Below are positions 1 to 8,429 of a DNA stretch of 44,344 nucleotides, piece by piece. Each line of letters begins with the position of its first letter. Positions within the stretch are counted from its first letter, which is position 1. Made by a program: the position numbers and the translations under genes. Where the stretch lies: positions 1 to 44,344 of the forward strand of contig JBBDST010000017.1 of the NCBI GenBank assembly GCA_040904765.1, written 5' to 3'. Under the pieces are notes generated by a model. It had not been told where the DNA came from. It saw only the letters and a program-made list of their open reading frames with translations, and ran no database searches. The DNA comes from JBBDST01 sp040904765. GTDB lineage: Bacteria > Actinomycetota > Nitriliruptoria > Nitriliruptorales > Nitriliruptoraceae.

Positions 1-92
1 TGCTGCATCAGATCATCGACCCGAGATGCGCCGTCCAGCATGGAAAATTCGGTATGCACATGGAGGTGAACGAAATCGCCTTTAGACGTCAC
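1..92 (-). CDS. dnaE: DNA polymerase III alpha subunit, N-terminal fragment
   Basis: Only about 30 N-terminal codons are in the window; the gene runs off the left edge. The translation contains FVHLHVHTEFSMLDGA, the typical opening of the PHP domain of bacterial replicative polymerase alpha subunits (the HxH pair belongs to the PHP metal site). The GTG start at 92 is chosen because an AAGGTAGG Shine-Dalgarno-like stretch precedes it. An in-frame ATG at 140 would add 16 residues but has only a distant GGAAG. It lies downstream of rluD on the same strand, 86 nt away; lspA-rluD-dnaE proximity is common in Actinomycetota. Family assignment is firm; the exact start is less so. Confidence 0.88.
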   Translation of the reverse strand, partial: MTSKGDFVHLHVHTEFSMLDGASRVDDLMQ

Positions 93-178
93 TGTGCCTA
101 CCTTTACGAAGTCGTGCCACGCCGACCAGGTGGAATACATCGTCGGTCGACCATTACTTCCTGCACGCTAGCAGCGCA

Positions 179-1114
179 TCACAACGCAATACCGGCGCGT
201 TGACAGGCGACCACCAGTTCAGTTGGTACAGGCGCAGTTGCACGTACCATTTCGCCACTAACCGGATGCTGCAATTCGACGGTCTCGGCATGCAAAAATG
301 GGCGAGTTAAGCCAAGTTGAGCACTGATTGTCCCGGTCACCCCGTACATCGCATCACCGACAATGCCTACGCCAATTGTTGCAAGATGTACACGAATCTG
401 ATGTGTTCGTCCCGTGTCAAGCGTCACATCGAGCAGGCTCACTTGCTGCGACGGGTGCTTTGGGACTGTCCCGCAAGCCCGTGTGAGGTAGTGGGTGCGA
501 GCCGGTTTGCCGCTGTCCACCACCGCAAAACGCGTTCGTGCTTTGGGATCGCGGCCAATTGGACCGTCGATCACACCGCGCGGCGCTCTGGGTACACCAA
601 CAACCAATGCAATATAAGAACGGCGCATGCTTCGTTCACGCAACTGCATCACGATGCTGTCGTAAGCCGTAGCTGTCTTAGCAACCACCAGCACCCCGGA
701 AGTGTCTTTATCGAGCCGGTGCACGATGCCTGGCCGTGTCGCATCACCGGTGTCCGCGAGTGAAACACCTGCGTGACGGAGTGCATCAACCAGTGTTCCG
801 CTGTCGTTTCCAACTCCCGGATGTACGACCAGTCCGGCCGGTTTATCGATGATTATGATCTGGTCGTCGTCATACACAACCGGCGGCATCGGTGGTGCCG
901 GTACCGGTTCAACCTCTGGCTGCTCGGTCAGTTCCAGCACGTCGCCTGAGGTGCAACGATGCGCTTTAGCAACCGTTACACCGTTCACTGTGACATGACC
1001 GTCAGCAACAAGTCGACCAGCTTGGTTGCGTGGAATTTGCCATAGTAAACCCACCACAGTGTCAATCCGACGGTTGGCATGATCGTCAGACACCATCCGT
1101 CGAGTGGTCTTCAT
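179..1114 (-). CDS. rluD: RluD-family 23S rRNA pseudouridine synthase
   Basis: A 311-residue protein with an N-terminal S4 RNA-binding domain (about residues 14-72, including VADGHVTVNG) followed by the RluA-type catalytic domain. The signature HRLDKDTSG near residues 132-140 holds the catalytic Asp, and GRTHQIRVHLATIG is also present. The family isomerises uridines in 23S rRNA helix 69 and similar sites. Its ATG overlaps the lspA stop as ATGA (1111-1114), so the two are probably translationally coupled. Length and domain order are normal for RluD. Exact target sites cannot be told from sequence, so RluD rather than RluC or RluA is the likeliest but not a certain label. Confidence 0.93.
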   Translation of the reverse strand: MKTTRRMVSDDHANRRIDTVVGLLWQIPRNQAGRLVADGHVTVNGVTVAKAHRCTSGDVLELTEQPEVEPVPAPPMPPVVYDDDQIIIIDKPAGLVVHPGVGNDSGTLVDALRHAGVSLADTGDATRPGIVHRLDKDTSGVLVVAKTATAYDSIVMQLRERSMRRSYIALVVGVPRAPRGVIDGPIGRDPKARTRFAVVDSGKPARTHYLTRACGTVPKHPSQQVSLLDVTLDTGRTHQIRVHLATIGVGIVGDAMYGVTGTISAQLGLTRPFLHAETVELQHPVSGEMVRATAPVPTELVVACQRAGIAL

Positions 1115-1665
1115 GCTGCACCGTCAACGTCAGGATCAGCGGCGGTTGGCGACCGTTCATCGTGGCTGGGCGGCGTGTTGCTAAGCAGCGACAGAAATAT
1201 CAACGCGACCCCGACGGTGATGGCCGCATCGGCGACGTTAAACCGTGGGAAACTGCCCCATGCGACAAAATCGACGACCGCGCCGGACCCAAACCCATCG
1301 ACACCACGGGTGAGCCGATCAATAATGTTGCCGTATGCCCCGCCAAGCAACAATGCGAAACCGATGAAGGCTGTGATCGTTGGCCCTTGTCTGAGCACCC
1401 GCCAAACCAGCACGGTCACAAGCGCTGCGACGAACAGAAACAGTCCTGATGGCGCCGGCAGGCCAAATGCCCCTCCGGAGTTAAACAGCAGTTGCAGTCC
1501 CACGTGTTCGCCAACGAGCGGGACATATTCGCCGGGTGTGAGCCGATCTAACACCAGTTGTTTGGTGACCTGATCCGCAACCACCGTTATCAGCACGATC
1601 ACAAGAAGCCAGATGCGCCGTGACGGTGGCACGCTAATGCGTGTGCCATCTGTTTCTAAGGACAC
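1111..1665 (-). CDS. lspA: Lipoprotein signal peptidase (signal peptidase II)
   Basis: An inner-membrane aspartyl protease that cleaves prolipoprotein signal peptides after diacylglyceryl modification. Four hydrophobic segments are visible. The catalytic Asp motifs are GNIIDRL and VVDFV, and the conserved NSGGAFG precedes them. I chose the GTG at 1665, 2 nt after the stop of the upstream zinc-finger gene, giving 184 residues. A TTG at 1698 would overlap that gene by 31 nt and add 11 unneeded residues. The gene is coupled to rluD by an ATGA overlap. Several proteins in this window carry lipoboxes (27848-28816 and 28818-29831) and are likely substrates. Confidence 0.93.
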   Translation of the reverse strand: MSLETDGTRISVPPSRRIWLLVIVLITVVADQVTKQLVLDRLTPGEYVPLVGEHVGLQLLFNSGGAFGLPAPSGLFLFVAALVTVLVWRVLRQGPTITAFIGFALLLGGAYGNIIDRLTRGVDGFGSGAVVDFVAWGSFPRFNVADAAITVGVALIFLSLLSNTPPSHDERSPTAADPDVDGAA

Positions 1666-1667
1666 GC

Positions 1668-2045
1668 CTACCGGCCTAATTCGTCGTGGCGTTTGCAATC
1701 AAGGCACAGGCCTGCGTGCGGCAGCGCTTCAAGACGTTCCAGTGTGATGTCTTCCCCACAACGTTCGCAACGTCCGAATGTGCCGGCGTCGATGCGCCGT
1801 AACGCATCTTCAATTTCGGTGAGTAAGCCGCGTGCGTGTATGGACAGCGACTGTGCGGTTTCTCGCTCGAAGCTGGCTGAACCAGCATCGGCAGGGTCGT
1901 CGTCAAAGCCGCTTTCGCGCCAGTAGCCCACATCTGCTTCGGCATCAAAATCAGCGACGTGACCAATGAGACGGACACGCTCAGCTTCCAGCTGTTCGCG
2001 AATGGAACGCAGCTGGGTGACAGTGAGTTTGCGACGCTTAGCCAT
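1668..2045 (-). CDS. DksA/TraR-family C4 zinc-finger protein
   Basis: About 125 residues. The N-terminal half is helical and charged, probably a coiled coil (KLTVTQLRSIREQLEAERVR). The C-terminal half has a four-Cys zinc finger, CERC then CLDC about 17 residues later, as in DksA/TraR proteins. Proteins of this kind sit next to lspA in many Actinomycetota and are presumed to act on RNA polymerase through the secondary channel; that role is inferred here. The ATG at 2045 (MAKRRKL) is preferred, but a GTG at 2063 is also possible. No strong ribosome binding site decides between them. The gene is divergent from ileS. Confidence 0.85.
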   Translation of the reverse strand: MAKRRKLTVTQLRSIREQLEAERVRLIGHVADFDAEADVGYWRESGFDDDPADAGSASFERETAQSLSIHARGLLTEIEDALRRIDAGTFGRCERCGEDITLERLEALPHAGLCLDCKRHDELGR

Positions 2046-2144
2046 GGGCGCAGATGCTAGCACCCTACTGCTGGTATGGAGTTACACGTGTTGCTTTCGC
2101 TCGCTCTGTCGCTTTTGTCGGTTTACACTGCCTGCAACGCGTTG

Positions 2145-2432
2145 AAAAGGACGCGACACGACGGGCACTGTGTGTTGAGCGAGCCGGGATGGTGTGAGCC
2201 GGCGACATAGCCGTCAGGTCATCACCTTTAAGCGGCCCCTGTGAACACGCAGATAGTGATGCGAAGTAGCGGTGGACGGCCTCATCCGACACCTGAGCCG
2301 GCGGGGTAACTCGCATGGAAAGTTAAAGTGGGCTGGTAGCGATTCAGCCAACGAGGGTGGGACCGCGGTTCTTGGACTGTCTAAGCATCGTCCCTCGGCA
2401 TCATGCATCCACGTTCACACATCGAGAGCATC
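2145..2432 (+). promoter_or_regulatory. Ile T-box riboswitch, translational type, upstream of ileS
   Basis: The leader carries the T-box sequence AGGGTGGGACCGCGG at 2354-2368. Just before it is a Stem III-like hairpin, GGCTG (2331-2335) pairing with CAGCC (2345-2349). Further upstream a Stem I distal hairpin is visible (GCCGG 2183-2187 with CCGGC 2199-2203, loop containing GATGGTG), preceded by AGCGA. The codon ATC at 2221-2223, followed by ACC, is the likely Ile specifier. CCCTCG at 2392-2397 can pair perfectly with CGAGGG at 2352-2357 (antisequestrator). Alternatively it pairs with CGAGAG at 2423-2428, which is the ileS ribosome binding site. No intrinsic terminator is seen, so control is probably at translation initiation, as in other actinobacterial ileS leaders. 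The upstream boundary is approximate. Confidence 0.9.
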
Positions 2433-5400
2433 ATGTCGTCCCCTCAATCTTCTGTTAGCCGCTGGCCAGACGCTGCATCACGGCCTGCGTTTGCCGCCAT
2501 GGAAACCGCGACGTTGACGTTCTGGCGAGAACATAACGTGTTTCAGCAAAGTATGGAGCAGAACGCTTCATCGCCGGTATGGACGTTCTATGAAGGTCCT
2601 CCGACTGCCAACGGCATGCCAGGAACACACCATGTTGAGGCACGCGTGTTTAAAGACGTGTTTCCGCGATACCGCACGATGAAAGGTTTTTTTGTGCGGC
2701 GCAAGGCTGGTTGGGACTGTCACGGTTTGCCGGTGGAGTTGGAAGTTGAACGGGAGTTGGGACTGAACTCGAAAACGCAGATTGAGGCGTACGGGATTGA
2801 ACAGTTCAACGCGAAATGTCGTGAGTCGGTGCAACGCTATGTGGGTGCATTTGAGGAACTCACGGAACGCATTGGGTTTTGGATCGACACGAACGACGCC
2901 TATAAGACGATGGATCCGGCCTACATCGATTCGCTGTGGTGGGCATTAAAAACACTGTGGGACCGTGACCTCATTTTTGAAGATCATCGGGTAGCCCCGT
3001 ACTGCGGGCGCTGTGGTACGGGTCTGTCTGATGCTGAGGTTGCTCTTGGCTATCAAGAAGTTGATGATCCGAGCGTGTATGTGCGCTTTCCAATCACCTC
3101 AGGTGAACATGCTGGCGCGTCACTGGTGGTGTGGACCACTACCCCGTGGACGCTGTTGTCAAACACGGCTTGTGCGGTGGGCTCAGAGATTACTTACGCG
3201 CTGGTTGAAACATCGGCGTTCAAGCAGCGCGGCGAACGACTCATTTTGGCGCAAGATCGCATCAAGGCAGTGTTAGGTGATGCCGACTTTACGACCGTCG
3301 CCACATTCTCGGGCGAAACGCTGACTGGCACCACCTATGAGGCTCCGTACACGCTCGTTACGGTGGATGTCCCCTACCGTTATGTCACCACGGCGCCGTT
3401 TGTCACAACAACCGACGGTTCGGGGATTGTGCATATGGCACCGGCGTTTGGGGCTGATGACATGGCGATCGGTCGTCGTGAAGGCCTCCCGGTGATTAAC
3501 CCGGTTGATGCCGAGGCGAAATTTTCAACTGGGCCGTTTACTGGCGTGTTTGTGCGCGACGCTGATCAAGACATCATCGTTGACCTTGAAGCCAAAGGTG
3601 TTCTGCTGCGACATGTGACCTATCGACACACCTACCCATTTTGTTGGCGCTGCAAAAATGCGTTGATCTACCGGGCCAAACCATCGTGGTACATCCGAAC
3701 GACCGCCGTGCGTGATGATCTGATCGCCAACAACGCAACGATTGATTGGCATCCTGCACACATCCGTGAGGGTCGCTTTGGCAACTGGCTTGAAAACAAT
3801 GTGGACTGGGCGCTGTCACGAGACCGCTACTGGGGCACTCCCCTGCCGTTTTGGCGTTGCACCGACTGCGCCTCGATCACGGTTGTTGCCTCACGTGCCG
3901 AACTTGGCGCACTGGCGGGTCAAGACCTTGACCTGTTTGATCCCCACCGTCCGTTTGTAGATGACATTACGGTGCCGTGTAAGGAGTGTGGTGGCGAGGC
4001 GAGACGTGTCCCTGACGTTGCTGACGCCTGGTTTGACTCGGGCGCGATGCCGTTTGCCCAATGGGGTTACCCGCATCAAAATGAAGAACTGTTCGCACAG
4101 CATTATCCGGCTGACTACATCTGTGAGGCGATCGATCAGACCCGCGGCTGGTTTTACACCCTACTGGCTGAATCGACGCTGCTGTTTGGTGACAGCGCCT
4201 ACAAGACGTGCCTGTGCTTGGGACACATCGTGGACGAAGACGGCCGCAAGATGTCAAAATCGTTGGGCAACATTCTCGACCCATTCGAACTGATTGGTCG
4301 TCACGGCGCTGACGCGCTGCGCTGGCTGATGTTTGCTGAAGGCAACCCGTGGGCAAGCCGCCGAGTTGGACACCACAATCTCGAAGAAGTGACTCGCCGT
4401 TTTCTGCTCACCATCTGGAACACGCACGTGTTCTTTTTGACCTACGCCAAAATCGACGGGTTTGATCCACAAGGACCGCTACCGGAAGTGGCGCAACGTC
4501 CCCGTATCGACCAATGGGTCTTAGCGGAACTGGCACGTCTCGTTGACACGGTCGATACGGCACTTGAACGTTACGACGTGTCAACCGCCACTCGTGCCCT
4601 AGAACGGTTCGTCGATGACTTGTCGAACTGGTATGTGCGGCGTAACCGGCGACGTTTCTGGAAGTCTGTGCTAGATGACCCGGACGACAAACGAGCGGCG
4701 TATGCGACATTGCACACTTGCCTTACAACCTTGTCGACACTGCTGGCACCGTTTGTCCCGTTCATCGCTGAACGACTGTGGCAGGATCTTGTGATGACAC
4801 CCAATGCAGATCCCACTGCTGCCAAGTCCGTGCATCTCGCGTCGTTTCCCAGCGTTCCAGACGCATGGCGTAATGACCAATTATGTGACGCTATGGCAAC
4901 CGCACGGCGGGTGGTGGAACTTGGGCGCCAAGCCCGCAACGATTCGGGGGTAAAAATCCGTCAACCACTGGCACGTGCCCTAGTGAGTGTCCCAAGTGAC
5001 GAACGAAGTCATATCAGCCAGTTTGCCGAAGATATCGCCGACGAACTCAACATCGTCACTGTGGCGTTAAACGATCAAGACAGTGCTTTTGTTGAACGTC
5101 GTTTCAAACCACAGTTCAAAGCACTCGGACCGGTGTTTGGAAAAGACGCGCCTGTTATCGCCCGCGCCATGGCTGACACTCCCCCCGCCGCCGTTGATCT
5201 AATTCTCGCCGCATTCGACAGCCACGGATCGGCTGAACTGGCCAGCGATATCGGACCTGTCACGGTCACCCCGGCCATGATCGAGGTGGTTGAATCCCCG
5301 TTGACCGGCTGGGCTGTGGCGCAAAGCGGCGCGACCTCGTTTGCCCTTGATACAGCACTTGACCGCGAGCTAGTGCTCGCCGGTGCTGCCCGTGAAATCG

Positions 5401-5642
5401 TACGAGCCATAAATGATGCCCGTAAGGCGCGCGGTCTTGCATTGGCTGACCGGATTCATCTCAACGTCACTACCACTCCGCCGGAGTTACGTGACGAATT
5501 GTTGATTGCTGAACACGCGGACGCGCTCGTTCGTGACGTCTTGGCAGTTGCGCTTGACAAAGTACACACCGGCGAGATGGTTGATCTTGCGATCGATGGT
5601 GTGGGCACGATTCATCTGTCATTCACTGTGGTTGAACCCTGA
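2433..5642 (+). CDS. ileS: Isoleucyl-tRNA synthetase
   Basis: A class I synthetase of 1069 residues that charges tRNA-Ile. The HIGH-like signature is in GPPTANGMPGTHHVEA, a form typical of actinobacterial IleRS, and KMSKS appears as EDGRKMSKSLGN. Cys pairs consistent with zinc sites include CGRC, CWRC, CTDC and CKEC. The CP1 editing domain has WTTTPWTL. Length is usual for this long IleRS type. The ATG at 2433 is preferred because GAGAG lies 4 nt upstream and is the element masked by the T-box. An in-frame ATG at 2403 lies inside the antisequestrator and has no ribosome binding site. The gene overlaps the next gene by 1 nt (TGATG). Confidence 0.97.
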   Translation: MSSPQSSVSRWPDAASRPAFAAMETATLTFWREHNVFQQSMEQNASSPVWTFYEGPPTANGMPGTHHVEARVFKDVFPRYRTMKGFFVRRKAGWDCHGLPVELEVERELGLNSKTQIEAYGIEQFNAKCRESVQRYVGAFEELTERIGFWIDTNDAYKTMDPAYIDSLWWALKTLWDRDLIFEDHRVAPYCGRCGTGLSDAEVALGYQEVDDPSVYVRFPITSGEHAGASLVVWTTTPWTLLSNTACAVGSEITYALVETSAFKQRGERLILAQDRIKAVLGDADFTTVATFSGETLTGTTYEAPYTLVTVDVPYRYVTTAPFVTTTDGSGIVHMAPAFGADDMAIGRREGLPVINPVDAEAKFSTGPFTGVFVRDADQDIIVDLEAKGVLLRHVTYRHTYPFCWRCKNALIYRAKPSWYIRTTAVRDDLIANNATIDWHPAHIREGRFGNWLENNVDWALSRDRYWGTPLPFWRCTDCASITVVASRAELGALAGQDLDLFDPHRPFVDDITVPCKECGGEARRVPDVADAWFDSGAMPFAQWGYPHQNEELFAQHYPADYICEAIDQTRGWFYTLLAESTLLFGDSAYKTCLCLGHIVDEDGRKMSKSLGNILDPFELIGRHGADALRWLMFAEGNPWASRRVGHHNLEEVTRRFLLTIWNTHVFFLTYAKIDGFDPQGPLPEVAQRPRIDQWVLAELARLVDTVDTALERYDVSTATRALERFVDDLSNWYVRRNRRRFWKSVLDDPDDKRAAYATLHTCLTTLSTLLAPFVPFIAERLWQDLVMTPNADPTAAKSVHLASFPSVPDAWRNDQLCDAMATARRVVELGRQARNDSGVKIRQPLARALVSVPSDERSHISQFAEDIADELNIVTVALNDQDSAFVERRFKPQFKALGPVFGKDAPVIARAMADTPPAAVDLILAAFDSHGSAELASDIGPVTVTPAMIEVVESPLTGWAVAQSGATSFALDTALDRELVLAGAAREIVRAINDARKARGLALADRIHLNVTTTPPELRDELLIAEHADALVRDVLAVALDKVHTGEMVDLAIDGVGTIHLSFTVVEP

Positions 5643-6199
5643 TGCGTAAACGTGATCTTGCTGTTGGCGTCACCCTCGCTGGTCTGGCGATCGGTGCGTT
5701 GAGGCAAGGCAGTGAAGCTCGCGCGGTTCGGATGGGTAAACGTGCCGGCGTGGTTGCTGACACGCCGGCAACTACAACAGTGCCTGCCCTATTTGGGGTG
5801 CCCCACCGCCCGGGCAACGGTCTGGCACGAACGGCCGCAGCGCTCTGGAGCGCACCGCTAACTGCCGTGGGTTTTGTGCTGGCATTTTCTGGTGGCGCAC
5901 AGCCACGCTACGACCATACCCGTGGCGCTTGGGTTGCTGTCAACGTCGGTGGCGTAAGCGCACTTTTGCAACGCCGTGTTCGTGCCGATGCACACACCAT
6001 GGGTCAGGTGGTGTTGTGTCAGACGAGTCAACCTTCCCCAGCACTGCTTGACCACGAATCGGCGCATGTTCGTCAAGCAGAACGTTTCGGAGTACTGATG
6101 CCGTTCATCTACGGCCTGCTAACGGCACGCCACGGCTACATGCATAACCCGTTTGAGGCCAGTGCCCGCAACTATGCGTGGACACAGAAAAACCGCTAA
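5642..6199 (+). CDS. Zincin-like (HExxH) protein of unknown function
   Basis: 185 residues, not matched to a named family by me. The N-terminus is basic with a weakly hydrophobic stretch, and a second hydrophobic segment is at about residues 68-85. The C-terminal half has HESAH within LLDHESAHVRQAERFG, an HExxH zinc-metalloprotease-type motif. It is followed by a region ending GYMHNPFEASARNYAW that could supply a third ligand (Glu). Similar short proteins with HExxHxRQ and NPFE motifs occur as conserved hypotheticals in bacteria. It is translationally coupled to ileS (TGATG) and overlaps the 3' end of the convergent yggT gene by 4 nt. Proteolytic activity is only inferred. Confidence 0.7.
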   Translation: MRKRDLAVGVTLAGLAIGALRQGSEARAVRMGKRAGVVADTPATTTVPALFGVPHRPGNGLARTAAALWSAPLTAVGFVLAFSGGAQPRYDHTRGAWVAVNVGGVSALLQRRVRADAHTMGQVVLCQTSQPSPALLDHESAHVRQAERFGVLMPFIYGLLTARHGYMHNPFEASARNYAWTQKNR

Positions 6200-6450
6200 A
6201 GGCCCATACCAAGCAAGATGCTGCGAAGCAACGAAACGCCAAAAAATAGGACGAGGATAGAGAGGTCAAGTCCAACGCCACCGATCTGCAACGGTGGAAG
6301 GACCCTGCGAATGGGACGTGCGACAGGTTCAACCAGTGCACGGATGCCAAGCACAAATGGCTGGATCGGTTCGGGCGGACGGGGCACCCAAGAAAAAATC
6401 ACGTGCAGGATAAGAATCCACCAGTACACGTAAAGCAGTAGCGACAGCAT
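6196..6450 (-). CDS. yggT: YggT-family membrane protein
   Basis: 84 residues with two hydrophobic helices (about 3-20 and 57-80) linked by the family's Pro/Arg-rich segment, IRALVEPVARPIRRVLPP. YggT/YlmG proteins follow sepF in many Gram-positive division clusters and have been linked to membrane and septum organisation; the molecular role is unclear. The ATG overlaps the sepF stop by one base (TGATG). It is the last gene of the leftward dcw run. Its stop overlaps the convergent zincin-like gene and no terminator is visible there. Confidence 0.88.
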   Translation of the reverse strand: MLSLLLYVYWWILILHVIFSWVPRPPEPIQPFVLGIRALVEPVARPIRRVLPPLQIGGVGLDLSILVLFFGVSLLRSILLGMGL

Positions 6451-6962
6451 CAGTTTCGCTCCATCATGGTGTAGCCAAGCCCTTCGAGTCGCTGAATCTC
6501 ATCAACGGGTACGCGCCGGCCTTCCGGTACGAGTAGAAACACGCGAGGTCGCAGTTTCGTCAACTTGCCCCGTAGCCCGTAAGTGAGCCCAGCTACAAAG
6601 TCAAGGACACGTCGGCCGGTGGCAACATCAACGTCTGGCATTTCAAACAAGACAACCTGACCCGAACGGTACCGAGATGCGATTCCTTCGACGTCATCGA
6701 ACAGGTTTACCTCAACAATGGCGACTCGGTCAGTTGCCATCCCGAAACCACCGTGAGGTAGCTCATCTGGGCGCAATGCACGGACATTCGATGTTACAGG
6801 TGCACTAGCGGCAATGTTTGGGCGCGCAGGCGCGTGTGCAGCATGCGGATCATGTTCTGGCACAAACACACCTTCACTGTCGATTGGGTGGGCGTTATCG
6901 AAAGTGTCCGGTTCTTCACGTAGTCCCAAATACACGAGAGTCCGGTCCCAAATTCCGCTCAT
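6450..6962 (-). CDS. sepF: Cell division protein SepF
   Basis: 170 residues. It starts MSGIWDRTLVYLGL, an amphipathic N-terminal membrane-binding helix typical of SepF. After an acidic, variable linker, the DUF552 globular domain runs from about residue 75 (NLFDDVEGIASRYRSG, RVLDFVAGLTYGL, FLLVP). SepF tethers FtsZ filaments to the membrane and binds the FtsZ C-terminal tail. It is likely the main membrane anchor of the Z ring in Actinomycetota without FtsA, and no ftsA is in this cluster. The ATG at 6962 forms an ATGA overlap with the yggS stop, which fixes the start over a further upstream in-frame codon at 6980. Confidence 0.95.
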   Translation of the reverse strand: MSGIWDRTLVYLGLREEPDTFDNAHPIDSEGVFVPEHDPHAAHAPARPNIAASAPVTSNVRALRPDELPHGGFGMATDRVAIVEVNLFDDVEGIASRYRSGQVVLFEMPDVDVATGRRVLDFVAGLTYGLRGKLTKLRPRVFLLVPEGRRVPVDEIQRLEGLGYTMMERN

Positions 6963-7681
6963 GGTCGCTCCTTCTGCCACGGTTGAGCGCCACGTACGCC
7001 AAACAATGCGGTTCCAACCCGAACCATCGTCGCAGACTCAGCAATGGCAGCTTCGATATCTGACGACATCCCCATCGACAGGTGGGTGACGTTGGGAAAG
7101 TCATTTACGAGCGTGTCACGCATTTGGCGTAATGCCGCAAAAGTGGGCCGGGCAGCCATATTGGGGTCAGTGTCGATTGGCGGCGCGGCCGGAATCGTCA
7201 TAAGACCCTCAATGGTTAAGTTTGGCAAAGTCGTAGCGTAGGCGACCAGGTCGTGTGCTTCACTCATTCGGCACCCTGCTTTACGCGGATCTTCATCGAC
7301 GTTCACCTGAATGAGCGCTCGACAGTTAACTTGCTGTTTCACCGCTTCGTGCGAAAGCCGATCCGCAAGTGACCGCCGGTCTACACCGTGGATAAGTGAT
7401 GCCATAGCAACAGCCTGTCTGGCTTTGTTTTGCTGCAACTGGCCTATGAGATGCCAATGTATGCCGTCGACTTCGCTGTATTTTTGTTGCAACTCTTGTA
7501 CGCGGTTCTCACCAAAATTATCCAGTCCGACTTCGATGAGTTCTTTGATTGCGGCCGGAGAATGCGTTTTTGACACGGCGATAAGCAACACGTCTGCGCG
7601 CTGCCGGCCAGCGGCCGCACAGGCGGCGTCGAGCCGGCCGGTGACCTGCTGCAGGCGTTGTTGTGCCTCGAGGAGACTCAC
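6959..7681 (-). CDS. yggS: YggS/PLPBP-family pyridoxal phosphate homeostasis protein
   Basis: 240 residues with the alanine-racemase-like TIM-barrel fold of the PLP homeostasis family. The PLP-binding Lys is in LIAVSKTHS near residue 38. Also present are GLDNFGENRVQE, WHLIGQLQQNK and the C-terminal LSMGMSSDIEAAIAESATMVRVGTALFG. The family binds PLP without a known catalytic reaction and buffers vitamin B6 and amino acid pools. It starts with GTG that overlaps the pgeF stop as GTGA, and ends in an ATGA overlap with sepF. This pgeF-yggS-sepF order is conserved in Gram-positive division clusters. Confidence 0.95.
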   Translation of the reverse strand: MSLLEAQQRLQQVTGRLDAACAAAGRQRADVLLIAVSKTHSPAAIKELIEVGLDNFGENRVQELQQKYSEVDGIHWHLIGQLQQNKARQAVAMASLIHGVDRRSLADRLSHEAVKQQVNCRALIQVNVDEDPRKAGCRMSEAHDLVAYATTLPNLTIEGLMTIPAAPPIDTDPNMAARPTFAALRQMRDTLVNDFPNVTHLSMGMSSDIEAAIAESATMVRVGTALFGVRGAQPWQKERP

Positions 7682-8424
7682 CGATTCGCCTCGTGTCGTG
7701 TAATGAGGGCAATTGCTCGACCTGCCTTTGGGTCCCGACGGTGACTAAACCATGCCGGATTGCAGGCCGTACAAATCCCTACCGTATCGGTGTTATCCAC
7801 CCCAGCATCGGCAAGTTCTCTGACGGCTGCCGCAGTGAGGTCAAGCGCGGCAGTGCCCCAACTCGTCTGCGCTCGTGCGCAAGGAGTGTGGGCACAAAAC
7901 GTGTCGACCATCTTCTCAGGGAGTTCATAGCAGCAGCCGCCGATCGCCGGCCCGATGACGACCCGCAAGTCTTGTAGACGCTCGCCGCCACGGCCGATCT
8001 GTGTAATCGTGTTGGTGAGAATCCGCTGTTCGATGCCTGCCCGGCCAGCGTGCACTGCAGCGATCGTGAAACGGCCGGCAATCAGCACCGGCAGGCAGTC
8101 GGCAGTGAAGACTCCAAGGGTGCGTCCAATAAGCGTGGTATAGAGTGCGTCGACATCACGCAGTTGTGCCCCTACAGACGTATTAGCGTCGATTACGCCA
8201 ACATTTGCGCTGTGGATCTGGCGCATGAGATGCCAGTTTTTCGGCACGGTTTGTGATCGCTCACCGACCACTTTGCGGGCAGCGTGTAACGCCTCGGGGT
8301 GATGTGGCCGATGATGGGCAAGATTGCCTCTTGCTCCAACCGTTGGGTGTTGGGGCCCGCAGTCTGGATCAACCGAAAAGCAGCCAGATGCTTCGTCGGT
8401 GAGAGTGACGTCAATGTGGGGCAT
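7678..8424 (-). CDS. pgeF: PgeF/YfiH-family peptidoglycan editing factor (laccase-domain, purine nucleoside phosphorylase fold)
   Basis: 248 residues of the COG1496 (YfiH/YlmD) family. The zinc-site residues appear in TADCLPVLIAG, AAVHAGRAG and GPAIGGCCYEL. Members act as purine nucleosidases/phosphorylases, and E. coli YfiH has been proposed to remove wrongly incorporated L-Ser from muropeptide precursors. Substrate here is unproven. The gene lies 5 nt after ftsZ and overlaps yggS by GTGA, so it is part of the ftsZ transcription unit. Confidence 0.92.
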   Translation of the reverse strand: MPHIDVTLTDEASGCFSVDPDCGPQHPTVGARGNLAHHRPHHPEALHAARKVVGERSQTVPKNWHLMRQIHSANVGVIDANTSVGAQLRDVDALYTTLIGRTLGVFTADCLPVLIAGRFTIAAVHAGRAGIEQRILTNTITQIGRGGERLQDLRVVIGPAIGGCCYELPEKMVDTFCAHTPCARAQTSWGTAALDLTAAAVRELADAGVDNTDTVGICTACNPAWFSHRRDPKAGRAIALITRHEANR

Positions 8425-8429
8425 GTGAT

